A stretch of DNA of 64,000 nucleotides from Hyphomonadaceae bacterium (GTDB taxonomy: Bacteria; Pseudomonadota; Alphaproteobacteria; Caulobacterales; Hyphomonadaceae), in the NCBI GenBank assembly GCA_024743315.1, contig JANSWU010000002.1, forward strand, positions 310,001-374,000, in the 5' to 3' direction. The notes under the pieces were generated by a model. That model saw nothing but the letters and a program-made list of their open reading frames with translations. It had not been told where the DNA came from and did no database searches. Of this stretch, positions 19,534-29,702 are shown one piece after another. The translations under genes were made by a program, and so were the position numbers. The stretch's first letter is position 1; the number at the start of each line of letters is the position of its first letter.

Positions 19534-20400
19534 ATGACTATCCGCAAAGCTGTTCTTCCTGTTGCCGGGTTCGGGACCCGCGTGCTGCCTGCCACCAAGG
19601 CGATCCCGAAAGAGCTTTTACCGGTCGTGGATCGGCCCGCGCTCCAATATGTCGTTGATGAAGCGATTGAGGCCGGGATTGAGCATATTGTCTTTGTTAC
19701 TGGCCGCGGGAAAAGCGCCATCGAAGACTATTTCGATCTCGCCTTCGAGCTGGAAACCAATCTGCGCGGAAAAGCCAGCAAGGCCGATATCCTCGCCGAG
19801 GTCGAGAAAACCCGGCTGCCAGCAGGCGGGGCCAGCTTCACTCGCCAGCAAGAAGCGCTCGGTCTCGGCCACGCGATCTGGTGTGCGCGGGACATTGTCG
19901 GAAACGAGCCGTTTGCGATTCTGCTTCCGGATGTGATCGTGAAGGCTGAAAAATCCTGTCTCGCGCAAATGGTCGATGCCTATAACAAGACTGGCGGCAA
20001 TATGATTGCGGTCGATCCAGTGCCGGAAGAACGCGTGTCTTCTTATGGTGTGATCGCGCCAAAAGGTGAGCGGGATGGCCGATTGATAGAGATGAGTGCC
20101 ATGGTTGAGAAACCACCGCGCGAAAAAGCGCCCTCGAATTTGGCGATCACTGGGCGCTATATCCTGCAGCCCGAGATCTTTGGTCTGCTGGCCGATCAAG
20201 GGGCCGGCGCCGGGGGTGAAATCCAGCTGACAGATGCGATGGCCCGCCTGATGGAACGGCAGCAATTCTTCGCCTACGAGTTTGAAGGCGCGCCCTATGA
20301 TTGCGGATCGAAGCTCGGCTATTTCGAGGCTGTTTTGGCGCATGCCTTGGATCATCCGGAAATCGCAGAGGGCGCCCGCGCCCTGATTGCCAAGGCCTAG
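19534..20400 (+). CDS. galU: UTP-glucose-1-phosphate uridylyltransferase
   Basis: Makes UDP-glucose for polysaccharide and envelope glycan synthesis. The 288-residue nucleotidyltransferase opens with VAGFGTRVLPATKAIPKELL, the family signature holding the nucleotide-binding loop and the catalytic Lys. It also has GKSAIEDYFD, QQEALGLGHAIWCA, LLPDVIV and a late DCGSKLGYFEAV. The start at 19534 is preferred over the in-frame ATG at 19495, which adds 13 atypical residues. CGGAG lies upstream. Confidence 0.96.
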   Translation: MTIRKAVLPVAGFGTRVLPATKAIPKELLPVVDRPALQYVVDEAIEAGIEHIVFVTGRGKSAIEDYFDLAFELETNLRGKASKADILAEVEKTRLPAGGASFTRQQEALGLGHAIWCARDIVGNEPFAILLPDVIVKAEKSCLAQMVDAYNKTGGNMIAVDPVPEERVSSYGVIAPKGERDGRLIEMSAMVEKPPREKAPSNLAITGRYILQPEIFGLLADQGAGAGGEIQLTDAMARLMERQQFFAYEFEGAPYDCGSKLGYFEAVLAHALDHPEIAEGARALIAKA

Positions 20401-20438
20401 AGATTGACCGAACAGGTTGATCGGTCTAGCGCGAGGCC

Positions 20439-21428
20439 ATGAACCTCAACCTGCCGACGTATCAAGATGTGGTCGCTGCCGAAAAGCGGATCCGGCCTTA
20501 TGTCGACCCGACTCCGGTCTTGCGGTCGGTTGTGCTCGACGAGATCGCCGGCGCGCGCATCCTGATGAAAGCCGAGTGTTTACAACAGACCGGGAGTTTC
20601 AAGCTGCGCGGGGCGACCAATCGCTTGCTTCAAATTCCTGAGGATCAGCGCGCCAATGGCGTGGTCGCCTTCTCATCGGGTAATCATGCGCAGGGCGTGG
20701 CTCGCGCGGCAAGGCGGCTCGGCATGCCGGCGTTGATCGTGATGCCGGACGATGCGCCGGATGTAAAAATTGATGGGGTGCGGGCCGATGGCGCCGAAAT
20801 CCGGCTTTATGATCGCGAAAATGAAAGCCGCGAAGATATCGCCGCGCAGATCGCCCGAGAGCGCGGCGCGATTGTGGTACCGAGCTTTGATGATCCGATG
20901 ATTATTGCCGGGCAAGGCACATGCGGTCTGGAATTCGCCGCGCAGGCCAAGGAAAGATCGGCAACGCTCGATCATTTGATCTGTTGTACAGGCGGCGGCG
21001 GTCTGATCACAGGGATCGCCACTGCATTGAGCGGGGTGAGCCCGGAAACCAAAATCTGGACCGCGGAGCCCGAAGGGCATGAGGATTGGTGCAAGTCCCT
21101 GGAGGCCGGCAAGGTTCGATCCAATCTGCCCGGCACGAGATCGATTTGCGATGCCGTCCTGACGCCGCAGCCAGGAGAACTGACCTGGGCGATCGGCTCA
21201 CAGCGCTTGTCTGGTGGTTGCGTGATGACAGATCAGCACGCTTTGGAAGCGATGCGGATCGCCTTTCGACATCTCAAATTAGTGCTCGAGCCGGGCGGGG
21301 CGCTGGCCCTCGCGGCGGCCTTGTTTCGCCTGCCGGAAGCGGCGAAAGGCAAGACGGTTGGCGTCGTCCTGACCGGCGGCAATGTTGATCCGAAATTCTT
21401 CGCCAAAGTGCTGCGGCGCGAGGTTTAG
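20439..21428 (+). CDS. PLP-dependent threonine/serine dehydratase family protein
   Basis: Fold-type II pyridoxal-phosphate enzyme of 329 residues. The Schiff-base Lys is in [13 protein letters not shown], the substrate loop is [10 protein letters not shown], and the Gly-rich phosphate cup is [10 protein letters not shown]. The length matches the short catabolic threonine dehydratase (TdcB) and serine-racemase group, and there is no C-terminal regulatory ACT-like domain as in biosynthetic IlvA. The reaction is therefore most likely threonine or serine deamination, but racemase or 3-hydroxyaspartate activity cannot be excluded. Its stop codon interlocks with that of convergent smpB over four bases (TTAG). 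Confidence 0.87.
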   Translation: MNLNLPTYQDVVAAEKRIRPYVDPTPVLRSVVLDEIAGARILMKAECLQQTGSFKLRGATNRLLQIPEDQRANGVVAFSSGNHAQGVARAARRLGMPALIVMPDDAPDVKIDGVRADGAEIRLYDRENESREDIAAQIARERGAIVVPSFDDPMIIAGQGTCGLEFAAQAKERSATLDHLICCTGGGGLITGIATALSGVSPETKIWTAEPEGHEDWCKSLEAGKVRSNLPGTRSICDAVLTPQPGELTWAIGSQRLSGGCVMTDQHALEAMRIAFRHLKLVLEPGGALALAAALFRLPEAAKGKTVGVVLTGGNVDPKFFAKVLRREV

Positions 21429-21904
21429 CTTTCTTTCATCAGGCGCGCTTTTTGGCGCTGCCAATCCCGCTTGGCGGAAGTTTCACGTTTATCGTGGGAT
21501 TTCTTACCCGTGGCGATCCCGATCAGGAGTTTCGCCAGTCCGCGATCATTGAAATAGAGCTTCAATGGCACAATCGTCCGTCCAGCGCGTTCGACGGCTT
21601 GCGCGAGCTTGGAGCGTTCGCGCTTTGATACCAGCAATTTTCGTTTGCGCCGCGGCGCGTGATTGAATTGGTTCGCGCCTTCATAGGTTGGAATATCGGC
21701 ATTGATCAGCCACAACTCACCTTCTTCGACAGATGCGTAGCTTTCGGCGATATTGGCTTTGCCATTGCGCAGCGATTTGACCTCGCTGCCTGTCAGCATC
21801 AGGCCCGCCTCAAGCGTATCCTCGACCGTATAGTCAAAACGGGCGCGACGATTCTCAGCGACCAGTCCGTCGGAGCGGCCTTTGGTTTGGGATGTCTTGG
21901 CCAT
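21425..21904 (-). CDS. smpB: SsrA-binding protein SmpB
   Basis: Binds tmRNA and brings it to stalled ribosomes for trans-translation. The 159-residue basic protein has the family core [51 protein letters not shown] and [20 protein letters not shown]. The Lys/Arg-rich C-terminal tail ([19 protein letters not shown]) acts as an mRNA-channel helix. It starts 4 bases after dapA ends, so the two are co-transcribed. The tmRNA gene itself is not in the window. Confidence 0.97.
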   Translation of the reverse strand: MAKTSQTKGRSDGLVAENRRARFDYTVEDTLEAGLMLTGSEVKSLRNGKANIAESYASVEEGELWLINADIPTYEGANQFNHAPRRKRKLLVSKRERSKLAQAVERAGRTIVPLKLYFNDRGLAKLLIGIATGKKSHDKRETSAKRDWQRQKARLMKES

Positions 21905-21908
21905 GGAT

Positions 21909-22784
21909 CTAGCTTCGTCCCGCTGCGACTAGGGCGCTATCAATCGCAGCGCGGGTTTCCGCATCTGGACCGACAATTGGCAGTCGCACTTCATCAGAAC
22001 ACACGCCCATTTTGTTGAGAACATATTTTGCGGGCCCCGGCGACGGCGAGAAAAACATCGCCTTATGGAGATGGATCAAACGTTGATCCAGAGCCTGCGC
22101 GGTTGCCAGATCGCCGTCATCAAAGGCTTTGTGCATTTGAGCGCAAAGGTCCGGCGCGATATTCGCGGTTACAGAAATACAGCCCGCACCGCCCATTGCG
22201 CGATGGCCCAGCGAAGAAGGGTCTTCGCCCGATAGTTGGGTAAATTGCTCCCCGTCGGTCAGAGCCGCTTGCAGGGAGACCCGCCCGAGATCATTGCTGG
22301 CATCCTTGATCCCGACAATATTTGGCAGTCTGGCCAGGGCTGCCACCGTCTCTGGCAAGAGATCGCAAGCGGTCCGCGATGGCACATTGTAAAGGATGAC
22401 GGGGATGGAAACAGCGTCATTAATGGCTCGGAAATGCGCTTCGAGCCCGGCTTGATCCGGCTTGTTGTAGTATGGGCAAATCACCAGCGCGGCATCCGCG
22501 CCGACAGTTTTGGCATGATCGACCAGCTCAATCGCCTCGCGAGTCGAGTTTGAGCCGGCGCCAGCGATGACGGGCACGCGTCCGCCCGCGATCTGAATGC
22601 ACAATTCGACCACTTCGCGATGTTCATCATGAGACAGAGTCGCGGATTCCCCGGTCGTGCCACACGGCACCAGGGCCGCAGACCCGCCTGAGATCTGACG
22701 TTCAATCAGGTCTGCAAAGGCATCGCGATCTATGGCCCCGTTCTTGAATGGGGTGATGAGCGCTGGAATGGAACCATGAAACAT
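21909..22784 (-). CDS. dapA: 4-hydroxy-tetrahydrodipicolinate synthase
   Basis: Condenses pyruvate with aspartate semialdehyde, the first step specific to lysine and diaminopimelate synthesis. The 291-residue TIM barrel has [28 protein letters not shown], the catalytic Tyr in [13 protein letters not shown] and the Schiff-base Lys in [10 protein letters not shown]. Length is standard. It precedes smpB on the minus strand. The ~120-base gap before it separates it from a divergent lytic transglycosylase, which links peptidoglycan precursor supply and turnover by position only. Confidence 0.97.
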   Translation of the reverse strand: MFHGSIPALITPFKNGAIDRDAFADLIERQISGGSAALVPCGTTGESATLSHDEHREVVELCIQIAGGRVPVIAGAGSNSTREAIELVDHAKTVGADAALVICPYYNKPDQAGLEAHFRAINDAVSIPVILYNVPSRTACDLLPETVAALARLPNIVGIKDASNDLGRVSLQAALTDGEQFTQLSGEDPSSLGHRAMGGAGCISVTANIAPDLCAQMHKAFDDGDLATAQALDQRLIHLHKAMFFSPSPGPAKYVLNKMGVCSDEVRLPIVGPDAETRAAIDSALVAAGRS

Positions 22785-22906
22785 CTGTCAGATATACTCT
22801 TTGGGTTGAACCTGGCCACGAAATGCCAGAGTTTGGTCATATACGGCCTATAAACCTGAATCAGAATGTATCAACGGCTAGGAATGTAAGGACACTGTCA
22901 AAGCCT

Positions 22907-24949
22907 ATGCGAACACGCCTGATCAGTCTCTCTGCCCTCGGTCTTGCAGCAAGCCTTGCTGTAAGCATGCCGAGTGCGGCCCAAATCGCAACGCCACCAA
23001 GCCTGAAGCCACAGCTGGTCGCGGCCTCTGACGTGGTCGCAACCCGTGATGCCGCCTTGCTGCGCGATGGCTTGCAAGCGGTTGACCGGAGTGACTGGTT
23101 CGAGGTCCGACAGTCCGAATCACAGATTCGCGATACCACGGCGCGCGATATTCTGACTTGGTATCGGGCGCGCCGCGATCCGAGAATGTCGTTTGACGAA
23201 ATGGACCGGGCGCTGACGCGTCTCGGCGGCTGGCCTGACATCAATACAATCCGTGTCCGCGCTGAAGAGTTCATGGATGGCTCGACCCTGGATGCCCGCG
23301 CTCGCGTCGCCTGGTTCGAAACCCATGGCGGCGCACGCAGTGGCGCCGGACACATCACTTATGCCAAAGCGCTGGAAGCTCTGGGCCGTGACGAAGAGGC
23401 TTTGCGGGAGGTTCGGGCCGCTTGGCATGGGCGCACGCTGACACGCGATGTCAGCCAGCGCACCTATTCGAAATATCGAAACCAGCTGACCCAGGCAGAT
23501 CATCGCAAACGCGCTGATTTCCTGCTCTGGACGCGCCAAACCAGTGCGGCTGCACGGATGAAGCCCCTGTTGACGCCGGATTGGAAAACGCTGGTCGACG
23601 CCCGTTCAAAACTCATCAATCGCGCCCGAGGGGTCGATGCAGCGGTCGATTCGGTCGCGCAGGATCTGCAGAATCATCCGGGTCTGTTGTTTGATCGGGC
23701 CGAATGGCGCCGCCGCGCCCGAATGACTGACCGCGTCGATGAACTGTTGCAACAGATTGATGGCGAGAGTGTCCCGGTGGCGGGGCGCAGCCGGCTTTGG
23801 GATGCCAAGCATCCACGCGTCAGGACAGCGCTGAAAGACGGTGACTGGCTTATGGCGTATGATTTGTCAGCGCCACACGGTCTTACCAAAGGACGTGATT
23901 TCGCGGAAGCGGAATGGCTGGCTGGCTGGATTGCCCTGCGCCATCTTGGTGATGCGCCGACCGCGCTTGATCATTTCGAGACGCTGAAAGCCGGTGTGTC
24001 CACCCCGATCAGCCTGTCGCGCGCCAAATACTGGATTGGCCGCGCCCATGAGGCGATGGGCGACGATGAAGCTGCGCAAGCCGCGTATAAAGAAGCCTCG
24101 CAGCATCGCTTCTCTTATTATGGCCAATTGGCGGCCGAGAAAGTGATGGATGGCACCATCTATCTCGCCTCTGATGATGCGATTACCGAAGCCGATCGCC
24201 AAAATTTCAATGATCGCGCTTTGGTCAAGGCGATGCGTCTGTTTGCCGAGAATGGCTGGGACGCGTCGTTCCGAAAATTTGCTTATCACCTCGATGATCA
24301 ACTGACCCGGTCACAGGATTTCGATCTCCTGGCCGAGCTTGGCCGCGAGTATCATTATGCCGATATCGGGGTGCGCGGTGCCAAAGCCGGCCTCGCCAAA
24401 GGCGTGGTTGCCGCCGATGCCGCCTATCCGGTGGTTGAGTATCCATTGTTGCGCGAGCCGCGCGTTGAGCGTTCTTTGATGCTGGCCCTGTCGCGTCAGG
24501 AAAGCGAAATGAACCCGGCCGCGATCAGTCACGCCAACGCGCGTGGCCTGATGCAGTTTGTTCCGCGCACAGCGCAAATGGAAGCTCGCCGCCAGGGACT
24601 GCCTTATCGCACCAGCTGGCTGACCGATGATCCGGGCTACAATATGACCCTGGGCGGCGCACACCTCGACACGCTGCTTGGCCAATTCAATGGCAGCTAT
24701 ATCATGACGGCGGCTGCCTATAATGCTGGGGCCTCGCGTCCGCAGCGCTGGATCGGCGAGTATGGTGATCCACGTGCCGGCGAGGTTGATCCGGTCGATT
24801 GGGTCGAGTTCATTCCGTTCAGCGAGACCCGTAATTATGTCCAGCGGGTACTTGAAAACACGCAGGTCTATCGTCACCGCCTGAGCGGCGAACCGGAAGA
24901 CATTCGCCTGTCAGAAGATTTGCAGCGCGGGCGCTTCGGCAACAATTAA
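22907..24949 (+). CDS. slt: soluble lytic murein transglycosylase
   Basis: Periplasmic enzyme that cleaves the glycan strands of peptidoglycan with formation of 1,6-anhydromuramic ends. The start at 22907 gives a clean signal peptide (MRTRLISLSALGLAASLAVS...SAAQ, about 29 residues); the open frame upstream to 22823 would bury it. The 680-residue chain has a long superhelical alpha domain, then the C-terminal lysozyme-like SLT domain with LSRQESEMNPAAISHANARG (catalytic Glu in RQES), LMQFVPRTAQ and AAYNAGASRPQRW. The stop interlocks with that of the convergent tlpA-like gene (TTAA, four bases). Confidence 0.95.
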   Translation: MRTRLISLSALGLAASLAVSMPSAAQIATPPSLKPQLVAASDVVATRDAALLRDGLQAVDRSDWFEVRQSESQIRDTTARDILTWYRARRDPRMSFDEMDRALTRLGGWPDINTIRVRAEEFMDGSTLDARARVAWFETHGGARSGAGHITYAKALEALGRDEEALREVRAAWHGRTLTRDVSQRTYSKYRNQLTQADHRKRADFLLWTRQTSAAARMKPLLTPDWKTLVDARSKLINRARGVDAAVDSVAQDLQNHPGLLFDRAEWRRRARMTDRVDELLQQIDGESVPVAGRSRLWDAKHPRVRTALKDGDWLMAYDLSAPHGLTKGRDFAEAEWLAGWIALRHLGDAPTALDHFETLKAGVSTPISLSRAKYWIGRAHEAMGDDEAAQAAYKEASQHRFSYYGQLAAEKVMDGTIYLASDDAITEADRQNFNDRALVKAMRLFAENGWDASFRKFAYHLDDQLTRSQDFDLLAELGREYHYADIGVRGAKAGLAKGVVAADAAYPVVEYPLLREPRVERSLMLALSRQESEMNPAAISHANARGLMQFVPRTAQMEARRQGLPYRTSWLTDDPGYNMTLGGAHLDTLLGQFNGSYIMTAAAYNAGASRPQRWIGEYGDPRAGEVDPVDWVEFIPFSETRNYVQRVLENTQVYRHRLSGEPEDIRLSEDLQRGRFGNN

Positions 24950-25761
24950 GCCGGCTCGTCTGCGAGCAACGCGGTAAAAAAGTCGATCATCTCGTCTGAA
25001 TTCCAAACCGGCGAATTGTCCAAAGGCATCGGCAAGCTTTGGAAATAGCCATACGGCACGCCGCCAGGGGCGAAAACGATATTGTGAGGGTAGCTGAACG
25101 CTCCAGGAATCTTCATGCCTCCCGCGGCCATCGCATTATGGACGTCATCATCTGTGACGGTAGCGTTGGTCAATCTGTCGATACCCTTGTCCGCCAAAAA
25201 GGCTTTGATGGAGTCTGGCGTATCTTTTCTCATCGGATCGACGTTTAGGGCAATGAGCGAGACGCCAATATCGTCGAGCGGTTCGCTCGCATTATTCATA
25301 TCGGGCAATTCGTGGATGCATGGCGCGCACCAGGTGGCCCAGAAGTTGAGGACGACCCAGCTGTCTTTGTGGGCATCCAGCGTGGCTTGGATCTCCGGAT
25401 CAGCGAGCGCCGGCCAGTGGTGATCGTTCTTTGGTTCATAGAGCGGGACGTCGAATGGGAAATCTGGAACGCCATCCGGCAAGCTGACAGGCCTGCGGTC
25501 CAACGCGTCGGCACGCATTTTGGCCAGGGCTTCAAATTTCAATTCTTCTCGCGACTTCGTCTCTTCTTGCTGCGCGAATTGCACGAGCTGCGCGACATCG
25601 GCAAAGCCTGGTTCCATCTCGTGGGAGATACTGGGATGATCACCGGGGGCGTTGAGCGCCGTCGCACCCAGCGTGCCTTTATTCGAGTCAGTCGATGAAA
25701 CGGCCCAAAAAGCGCTTGCGCCAATGATAATGCAACTTGCGGACCCGATAAGTAATTTCAT
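24946..25761 (-). CDS. TlpA/ResA-family thiol-disulfide oxidoreductase
   Basis: Exported thioredoxin-fold protein of 271 residues. An N-terminal signal or anchor segment (about 4-22, LLIGSASCIIIGASAFWAVS) is followed by a ~90-residue linker. The redox domain carries FWATWCAPCIHELPDM (CxxC) and a late cis-Pro region KIPGAFSYPHNIVF. The WCAPC motif is typical of TlpA-like reductants that serve cytochrome c maturation or other extracytoplasmic thiols. The partner is unknown. GAGAGG lies 6 bases before the ATG. Confidence 0.88.
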   Translation of the reverse strand: MKLLIGSASCIIIGASAFWAVSSTDSNKGTLGATALNAPGDHPSISHEMEPGFADVAQLVQFAQQEETKSREELKFEALAKMRADALDRRPVSLPDGVPDFPFDVPLYEPKNDHHWPALADPEIQATLDAHKDSWVVLNFWATWCAPCIHELPDMNNASEPLDDIGVSLIALNVDPMRKDTPDSIKAFLADKGIDRLTNATVTDDDVHNAMAAGGMKIPGAFSYPHNIVFAPGGVPYGYFQSLPMPLDNSPVWNSDEMIDFFTALLADEPA

Positions 25762-25834
25762 AGCAACCTCTCGCTTGGATTGGCTGCATTGTTTGTTTCA
25801 GGCAGAAAAACGCAAACAAATACTTTTTAATAGT

Positions 25835-28801
25835 CTAGGCGTCTGCTTTTTTGCGCCGAGTAGGTGACTTTTTACGCGGGTTTGCTTTTCTAGCGGGTTT
25901 CTTTTTTTCGCTTTTTTGTTTCGCGCTGGCGCGGCGTTCATCCTGGCGTTTGAACGTCTCGGCGAGGAATTTGCCGGTCCAGCTGGCTTTCACCTTGGCG
26001 ACGTCTTCCGGGGTTCCCACGGCCACGATCTGACCGCCGCCATCCCCGCCTTCTGGGCCGAGATCGATAATGTGATCAGCGGTTTTGATGACGTCGAGAT
26101 TATGCTCGATGACCAAGACCGTATTTCCGGTTTCCACCAGTTCATGCAGCACTTCGAGCAGCTTGCGGACATCCTCGAAGTGGAGCCCGGTCGTGGGTTC
26201 GTCGAGGATATAAAGCGTCTTGCCGGTGGCCCGTTTGGACAGCTCTTTGGCGAGTTTCACGCGCTGGGCTTCCCCGCCCGACAGCGTCGTCGCCTGCTGA
26301 CCGACCTTGATATAGGACAGGCCGACCCGGTTCAGAGTTTCCATCTTGGACTTGATTGCGGGCACGGCGGCAAAGAATTTCTCGGCTTCCTCCACCGTCA
26401 TATCGAGCACATCAGCGATCGACTTGCCCTTGTAGAGGACTTCCAGCGTTTCGCGATTGTAGCGTTTGCCTTTGCACGTGTCGCACGTGACATAGACGTC
26501 TGGCAGGAAGTGCATCTCGATCTTGATGACGCCGTCACCCTGACAGGCTTCGCAGCGCCCGCCTTTGACATTGAAAGAGAAGCGGCCAGGTTTGTAGCCG
26601 CGCTGCTTGGACTCGGGCAGGCCAGCGAACCAATCGCGGATCGGCCCAAACGCACCGGTATAGGTTGCCGGGTTGGACCGCGGCGTGCGACCAATCGGGC
26701 TCTGATCAATGTCGATCACCTTGTCGAGATGGTGCAGGCCTTCAATGCTTTCATAAGGGGCAGGGGCCTTGCTCGCCCCGTTTAGTTTGCGCGCCAGCGC
26801 CTTGTACAGCGTCTCGATGATGAGGGTCGACTTGCCCCCGCCCGAGACGCCTGTGATCGCTGTGAACGTGCCGAGTGGCACCGTGGCGTCGACATTTTGA
26901 AGATTGTTGCCGGTCGCGCCTTTAATGGTCAGATTGCGGTTTTTCTTCTTCAGGCGACGGCGGGCCGGGATCGCGATTTCCTCGCGCCCGGACAGATAGG
27001 CGCCCGTCAACGAGTTCTCATCCGCGATCACTTCGGCCGCAGTGCCCTGGCTGACCACCTGGCCGCCATGCACGCCAGCGCGCGGGCCCATATCGATGAC
27101 ATGATCCGCAGTCAGGATCGCATCTTCATCATGCTCGACCACGATCACTGAATTGCCGAGATCGCGCAGCCGCTTCAGTGTTTCGAGCAGGCGCTCATTG
27201 TCTCGTTGGTGCAAGCCAATGCTGGGCTCATCGAGGACATAGAGCACGCCTGTCAGGCCCGAGCCGATCTGGCTGGCGAGACGAATGCGCTGGCTCTCAC
27301 CACCGGACAGGGTTCCAGAGGAGCGCGACATGGAGAGATAGTCCAGGCCGACCGCATTCAGAAAGATCAGCCGGTCATTGATCTCTTTCAGAATTCGCCC
27401 GGCAATTTCCTGCGATTGCGGCGACAGCGTCTCATGCACACTGGCGAACCATTCGCCCGCTTCCTTGATCGAGAAACTCGCTGCGTCTGAAATGTCGAGT
27501 TCAGCAATTCGCACAGCCAGGGCTTCTGGCCGCAGGCGCTTGCCGAGGCATTTCGGACAGGCGGCGGCAGACTGAAACTTGGCGATCTCATCGCGCGCCC
27601 ATTGGCTTTCGGTTTCGCGGAACCGGCGATCGAGATTGGGAATGACGCCCTCAAACGTCTTGGTCACTTCATAGCGCCGCAACCCGTCATCATAGACGAA
27701 CTCGATTTCTTCCTCGCCGGTGCCATTGAGAATGACGTCCTGAACCTTCTCGGACAGCTTGTTCCATGGCGTCTTGAGGTCGAAGCCATAATGATCGGCG
27801 AGCGCCTGTAGGGTCTGGGTCTGGTAGGGCGAGGCCTGTTTCGCCCAGGGCGCGATGGCGCCATTCATCAGATCGAGATCCTTGTCCGGAACGATTAGAC
27901 CCGGATCGATCTTGAGCTGCTGGCCAAGCCCGTCACAAGTCGGGCAGGCGCCGAACGGATTGTTGAACGAGAATAAGCGCGGCTCAATTTCCGGAATGGT
28001 GAAGCCGGATTCCGGACAGGCGAAATTGGCACTATAGGTGATCCGTTTCGGCTTGGTCTCGCCGTCTTCGAGATCGGCATATTCAGCGATTGCAATCCCG
28101 TCAGCCAGCGGCAGAGCGGTCTCGAAGCTTTCCGCTAGGCGCTGTTCCATGCCTTCGCGCACAACGATCCGGTCAACCACCACATCGATGTCATGCTTAT
28201 ACTTCTTGTCGAGCGTCGGCGGCGTTTCGAGATCATAGAATTCGCCATCCACCTTAACGCGCTGGAAGCCGTTCTTGAGCAGCTCGGCGAATTCCCTGCG
28301 GTACTCGCCCTTGCGGCCGCGGATCATTGGCGCCAGCAGGTAGAGGCGGGTGCCTTCAGGCAGCGCCATGGTGCGGTCGACCATCTGGCTGATCGTCTGG
28401 CTTTCAATCGGTAGACCCGTGGCCGGCGAGTAGGGGATACCGACCCGCGCCCAGAGCAAGCGCATATAGTCATAGATCTCGGTGACCGTGCCGACGGTCG
28501 AACGCGGATTGCGGCTGGTTGTCTTTTGTTCGATCGAGATTGCCGGCGACAGGCCCTCAATGCTTTCGACGTCGGGCTTCTGCATCAGTTCGAGGAACTG
28601 GCGGGCATAGGCGCTCAGGCTCTCAACATAGCGGCGTTGGCCTTCCGCGTAGATCGTATCAAAAGCGAGCGACGACTTGCCGGATCCGGACAGACCCGTG
28701 ACCACGACGAGTTGATTGCGCGGGATATCGACATCGACGGCTTTGAGATTGTGCTCTTTTGCGCCGCGGACGCGAATGAAGGGGCTTTCTAGGGAGGGCA
28801 T
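25835..28801 (-). CDS. uvrA: excinuclease ABC subunit A
   Basis: Damage-recognition ATPase of nucleotide excision repair. The 988-residue protein has two ABC modules with Walker A loops [14 protein letters not shown] and [17 protein letters not shown] signatures [12 protein letters not shown] and [12 protein letters not shown], and zinc-finger cysteines ([17 protein letters not shown]...[10 protein letters not shown]). It is somewhat longer than E. coli UvrA (940) because of a Lys/Arg/Ala-rich C-terminal tail of about 40 residues ([20 protein letters not shown]). Divergent from ssb, it shares an intergenic region with two LexA-type boxes, indicating SOS control. Confidence 0.98.
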   Translation of the reverse strand: MPSLESPFIRVRGAKEHNLKAVDVDIPRNQLVVVTGLSGSGKSSLAFDTIYAEGQRRYVESLSAYARQFLELMQKPDVESIEGLSPAISIEQKTTSRNPRSTVGTVTEIYDYMRLLWARVGIPYSPATGLPIESQTISQMVDRTMALPEGTRLYLLAPMIRGRKGEYRREFAELLKNGFQRVKVDGEFYDLETPPTLDKKYKHDIDVVVDRIVVREGMEQRLAESFETALPLADGIAIAEYADLEDGETKPKRITYSANFACPESGFTIPEIEPRLFSFNNPFGACPTCDGLGQQLKIDPGLIVPDKDLDLMNGAIAPWAKQASPYQTQTLQALADHYGFDLKTPWNKLSEKVQDVILNGTGEEEIEFVYDDGLRRYEVTKTFEGVIPNLDRRFRETESQWARDEIAKFQSAAACPKCLGKRLRPEALAVRIAELDISDAASFSIKEAGEWFASVHETLSPQSQEIAGRILKEINDRLIFLNAVGLDYLSMSRSSGTLSGGESQRIRLASQIGSGLTGVLYVLDEPSIGLHQRDNERLLETLKRLRDLGNSVIVVEHDEDAILTADHVIDMGPRAGVHGGQVVSQGTAAEVIADENSLTGAYLSGREEIAIPARRRLKKKNRNLTIKGATGNNLQNVDATVPLGTFTAITGVSGGGKSTLIIETLYKALARKLNGASKAPAPYESIEGLHHLDKVIDIDQSPIGRTPRSNPATYTGAFGPIRDWFAGLPESKQRGYKPGRFSFNVKGGRCEACQGDGVIKIEMHFLPDVYVTCDTCKGKRYNRETLEVLYKGKSIADVLDMTVEEAEKFFAAVPAIKSKMETLNRVGLSYIKVGQQATTLSGGEAQRVKLAKELSKRATGKTLYILDEPTTGLHFEDVRKLLEVLHELVETGNTVLVIEHNLDVIKTADHIIDLGPEGGDGGGQIVAVGTPEDVAKVKASWTGKFLAETFKRQDERRASAKQKSEKKKPARKANPRKKSPTRRKKADA

Positions 28802-28871
28802 GCGGATAGCAACCTGATCATTTGTTTTTCTTCAAACCGTGATGTGTGTCGCGAGTCCAATTTGGCGACAA

Positions 28872-28886
28872 GAACGTATTAAGAAC
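28872..28886 (-). promoter_or_regulatory. LexA (SOS) box 1 between uvrA and ssb
   Basis: GAAC-GTATTAA-GAAC at 28872-28886, i.e. GTTC-N7-GTTC on the other strand. This is the direct-repeat LexA target established for alphaproteobacteria. It lies 70 bases upstream of the uvrA start codon. Confidence 0.72.
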
Positions 28887-28968
28887 ATTCAGTTTATGCC
28901 GTAAACCCAATCATCTCCTGACATTTTCCGCCAGGGGTTCAGGATTTGATGCTGACAAAAACCGGCAA

Positions 28969-28983
28969 GAACATTAAGTGAAC
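28969..28983 (+). promoter_or_regulatory. LexA (SOS) box 2 between uvrA and ssb
   Basis: GAAC-ATTAAGT-GAAC at 28969-28983, a second perfect GAAC-N7-GAAC in the same 293-base intergenic region and in the same orientation as box 1. It lies about 111 bases upstream of the ssb start. Confidence 0.72.
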
Positions 28984-29094
28984 AAAATATTGACGCAGCG
29001 ATCCTTTGTGGATATATGAAAACTCTGCGCGACACAGGCGATTCGAGCTTTTACGCGCAAGTTGTGTTCGGAAGCCAAGAACGGAGAACGGAAG

Positions 29095-29577
29095 ATGGCA
29101 GGATCAGTGAACAAAGTTATTCTCGTCGGCAATGTCGGCCAGGACCCAGAAGTGAGACAGTTCCAGAACGGCGGACAAGTCTGTTCCTTCTCACTTGCAA
29201 CTTCAGAGAATTGGAAAGACCGGAATACGGGCGAACGCCGCGAGAAGACTGAGTGGCATCGCATTTCCGTGTTCAGTGAAGGCCTGATCCGGGTCGTCCA
29301 GAACTATGTCAAAAAGGGCTCCAAGCTGTATATTGAAGGCCAGCTCGAGACCCGCAAGTGGCAAGACCAAAACGGCCAGGACCGCTATTCGACCGAAGTC
29401 GTGCTGCGGGGCTATAATTCCAACCTGACCATGCTCGATAGCCGCAATGGTGGTGGGGGCGGGGCCTATTCTCAAGACTCCGTGGCGTATGGAAATCAGG
29501 GCCAGGGCGGCCCGCGGCAAATGGAAGGCCCGGCCCAGGATTTCAGCCAGGACTTTGACGACGAAATCCCGTTCTAG
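29095..29577 (+). CDS. ssb: single-stranded DNA-binding protein
   Basis: Coats single-stranded DNA in replication, repair and recombination. The 160-residue protein starts [20 protein letters not shown], the standard N-terminus; the in-frame ATG at 29062 is rejected. The OB fold spans about residues 1-110 ([31 protein letters not shown]). A Gly/Gln-rich linker ends in the acidic protein-interaction tip DFDDEIPF. It is divergent from uvrA, as in E. coli, and faces SOS boxes. Confidence 0.98.
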   Translation: MAGSVNKVILVGNVGQDPEVRQFQNGGQVCSFSLATSENWKDRNTGERREKTEWHRISVFSEGLIRVVQNYVKKGSKLYIEGQLETRKWQDQNGQDRYSTEVVLRGYNSNLTMLDSRNGGGGGAYSQDSVAYGNQGQGGPRQMEGPAQDFSQDFDDEIPF

Positions 29578-29608
29578 GAATTGAGTTGGTCGATACTCGC
29601 ACAATTAT

Positions 29609-29690
29609 CGCTCATCCCCGCGCAGGCGGGGATCTTTCTTCACAGTATAGGATTTACTGCACGAGATCCCCGCCTGCGCGGGGATGAGCG
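29609..29690. repeat. intergenic palindromic repeat element
   Basis: Two 26-base arms, 29609-29634 and 29665-29690, are perfect inverted repeats of each other around a 30-base spacer. Each arm is itself a small hairpin (CCCCGCGCAGGCGGGG). It sits between the convergent ends of ssb and the Kelch gene. The right arm is identical to that of the copy inside pdhC (10322-10347). It could fold into a long hairpin and act as a bidirectional transcript end. Confidence 0.9.
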
Positions 29691-29702
29691 AAGGTGAGGA
29701 GC

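Noticed and set aside
25916-26785. A 289-codon plus-strand open frame opposite uvrA
   Set aside because: Shadow of the conserved UvrA C-terminal ABC module.
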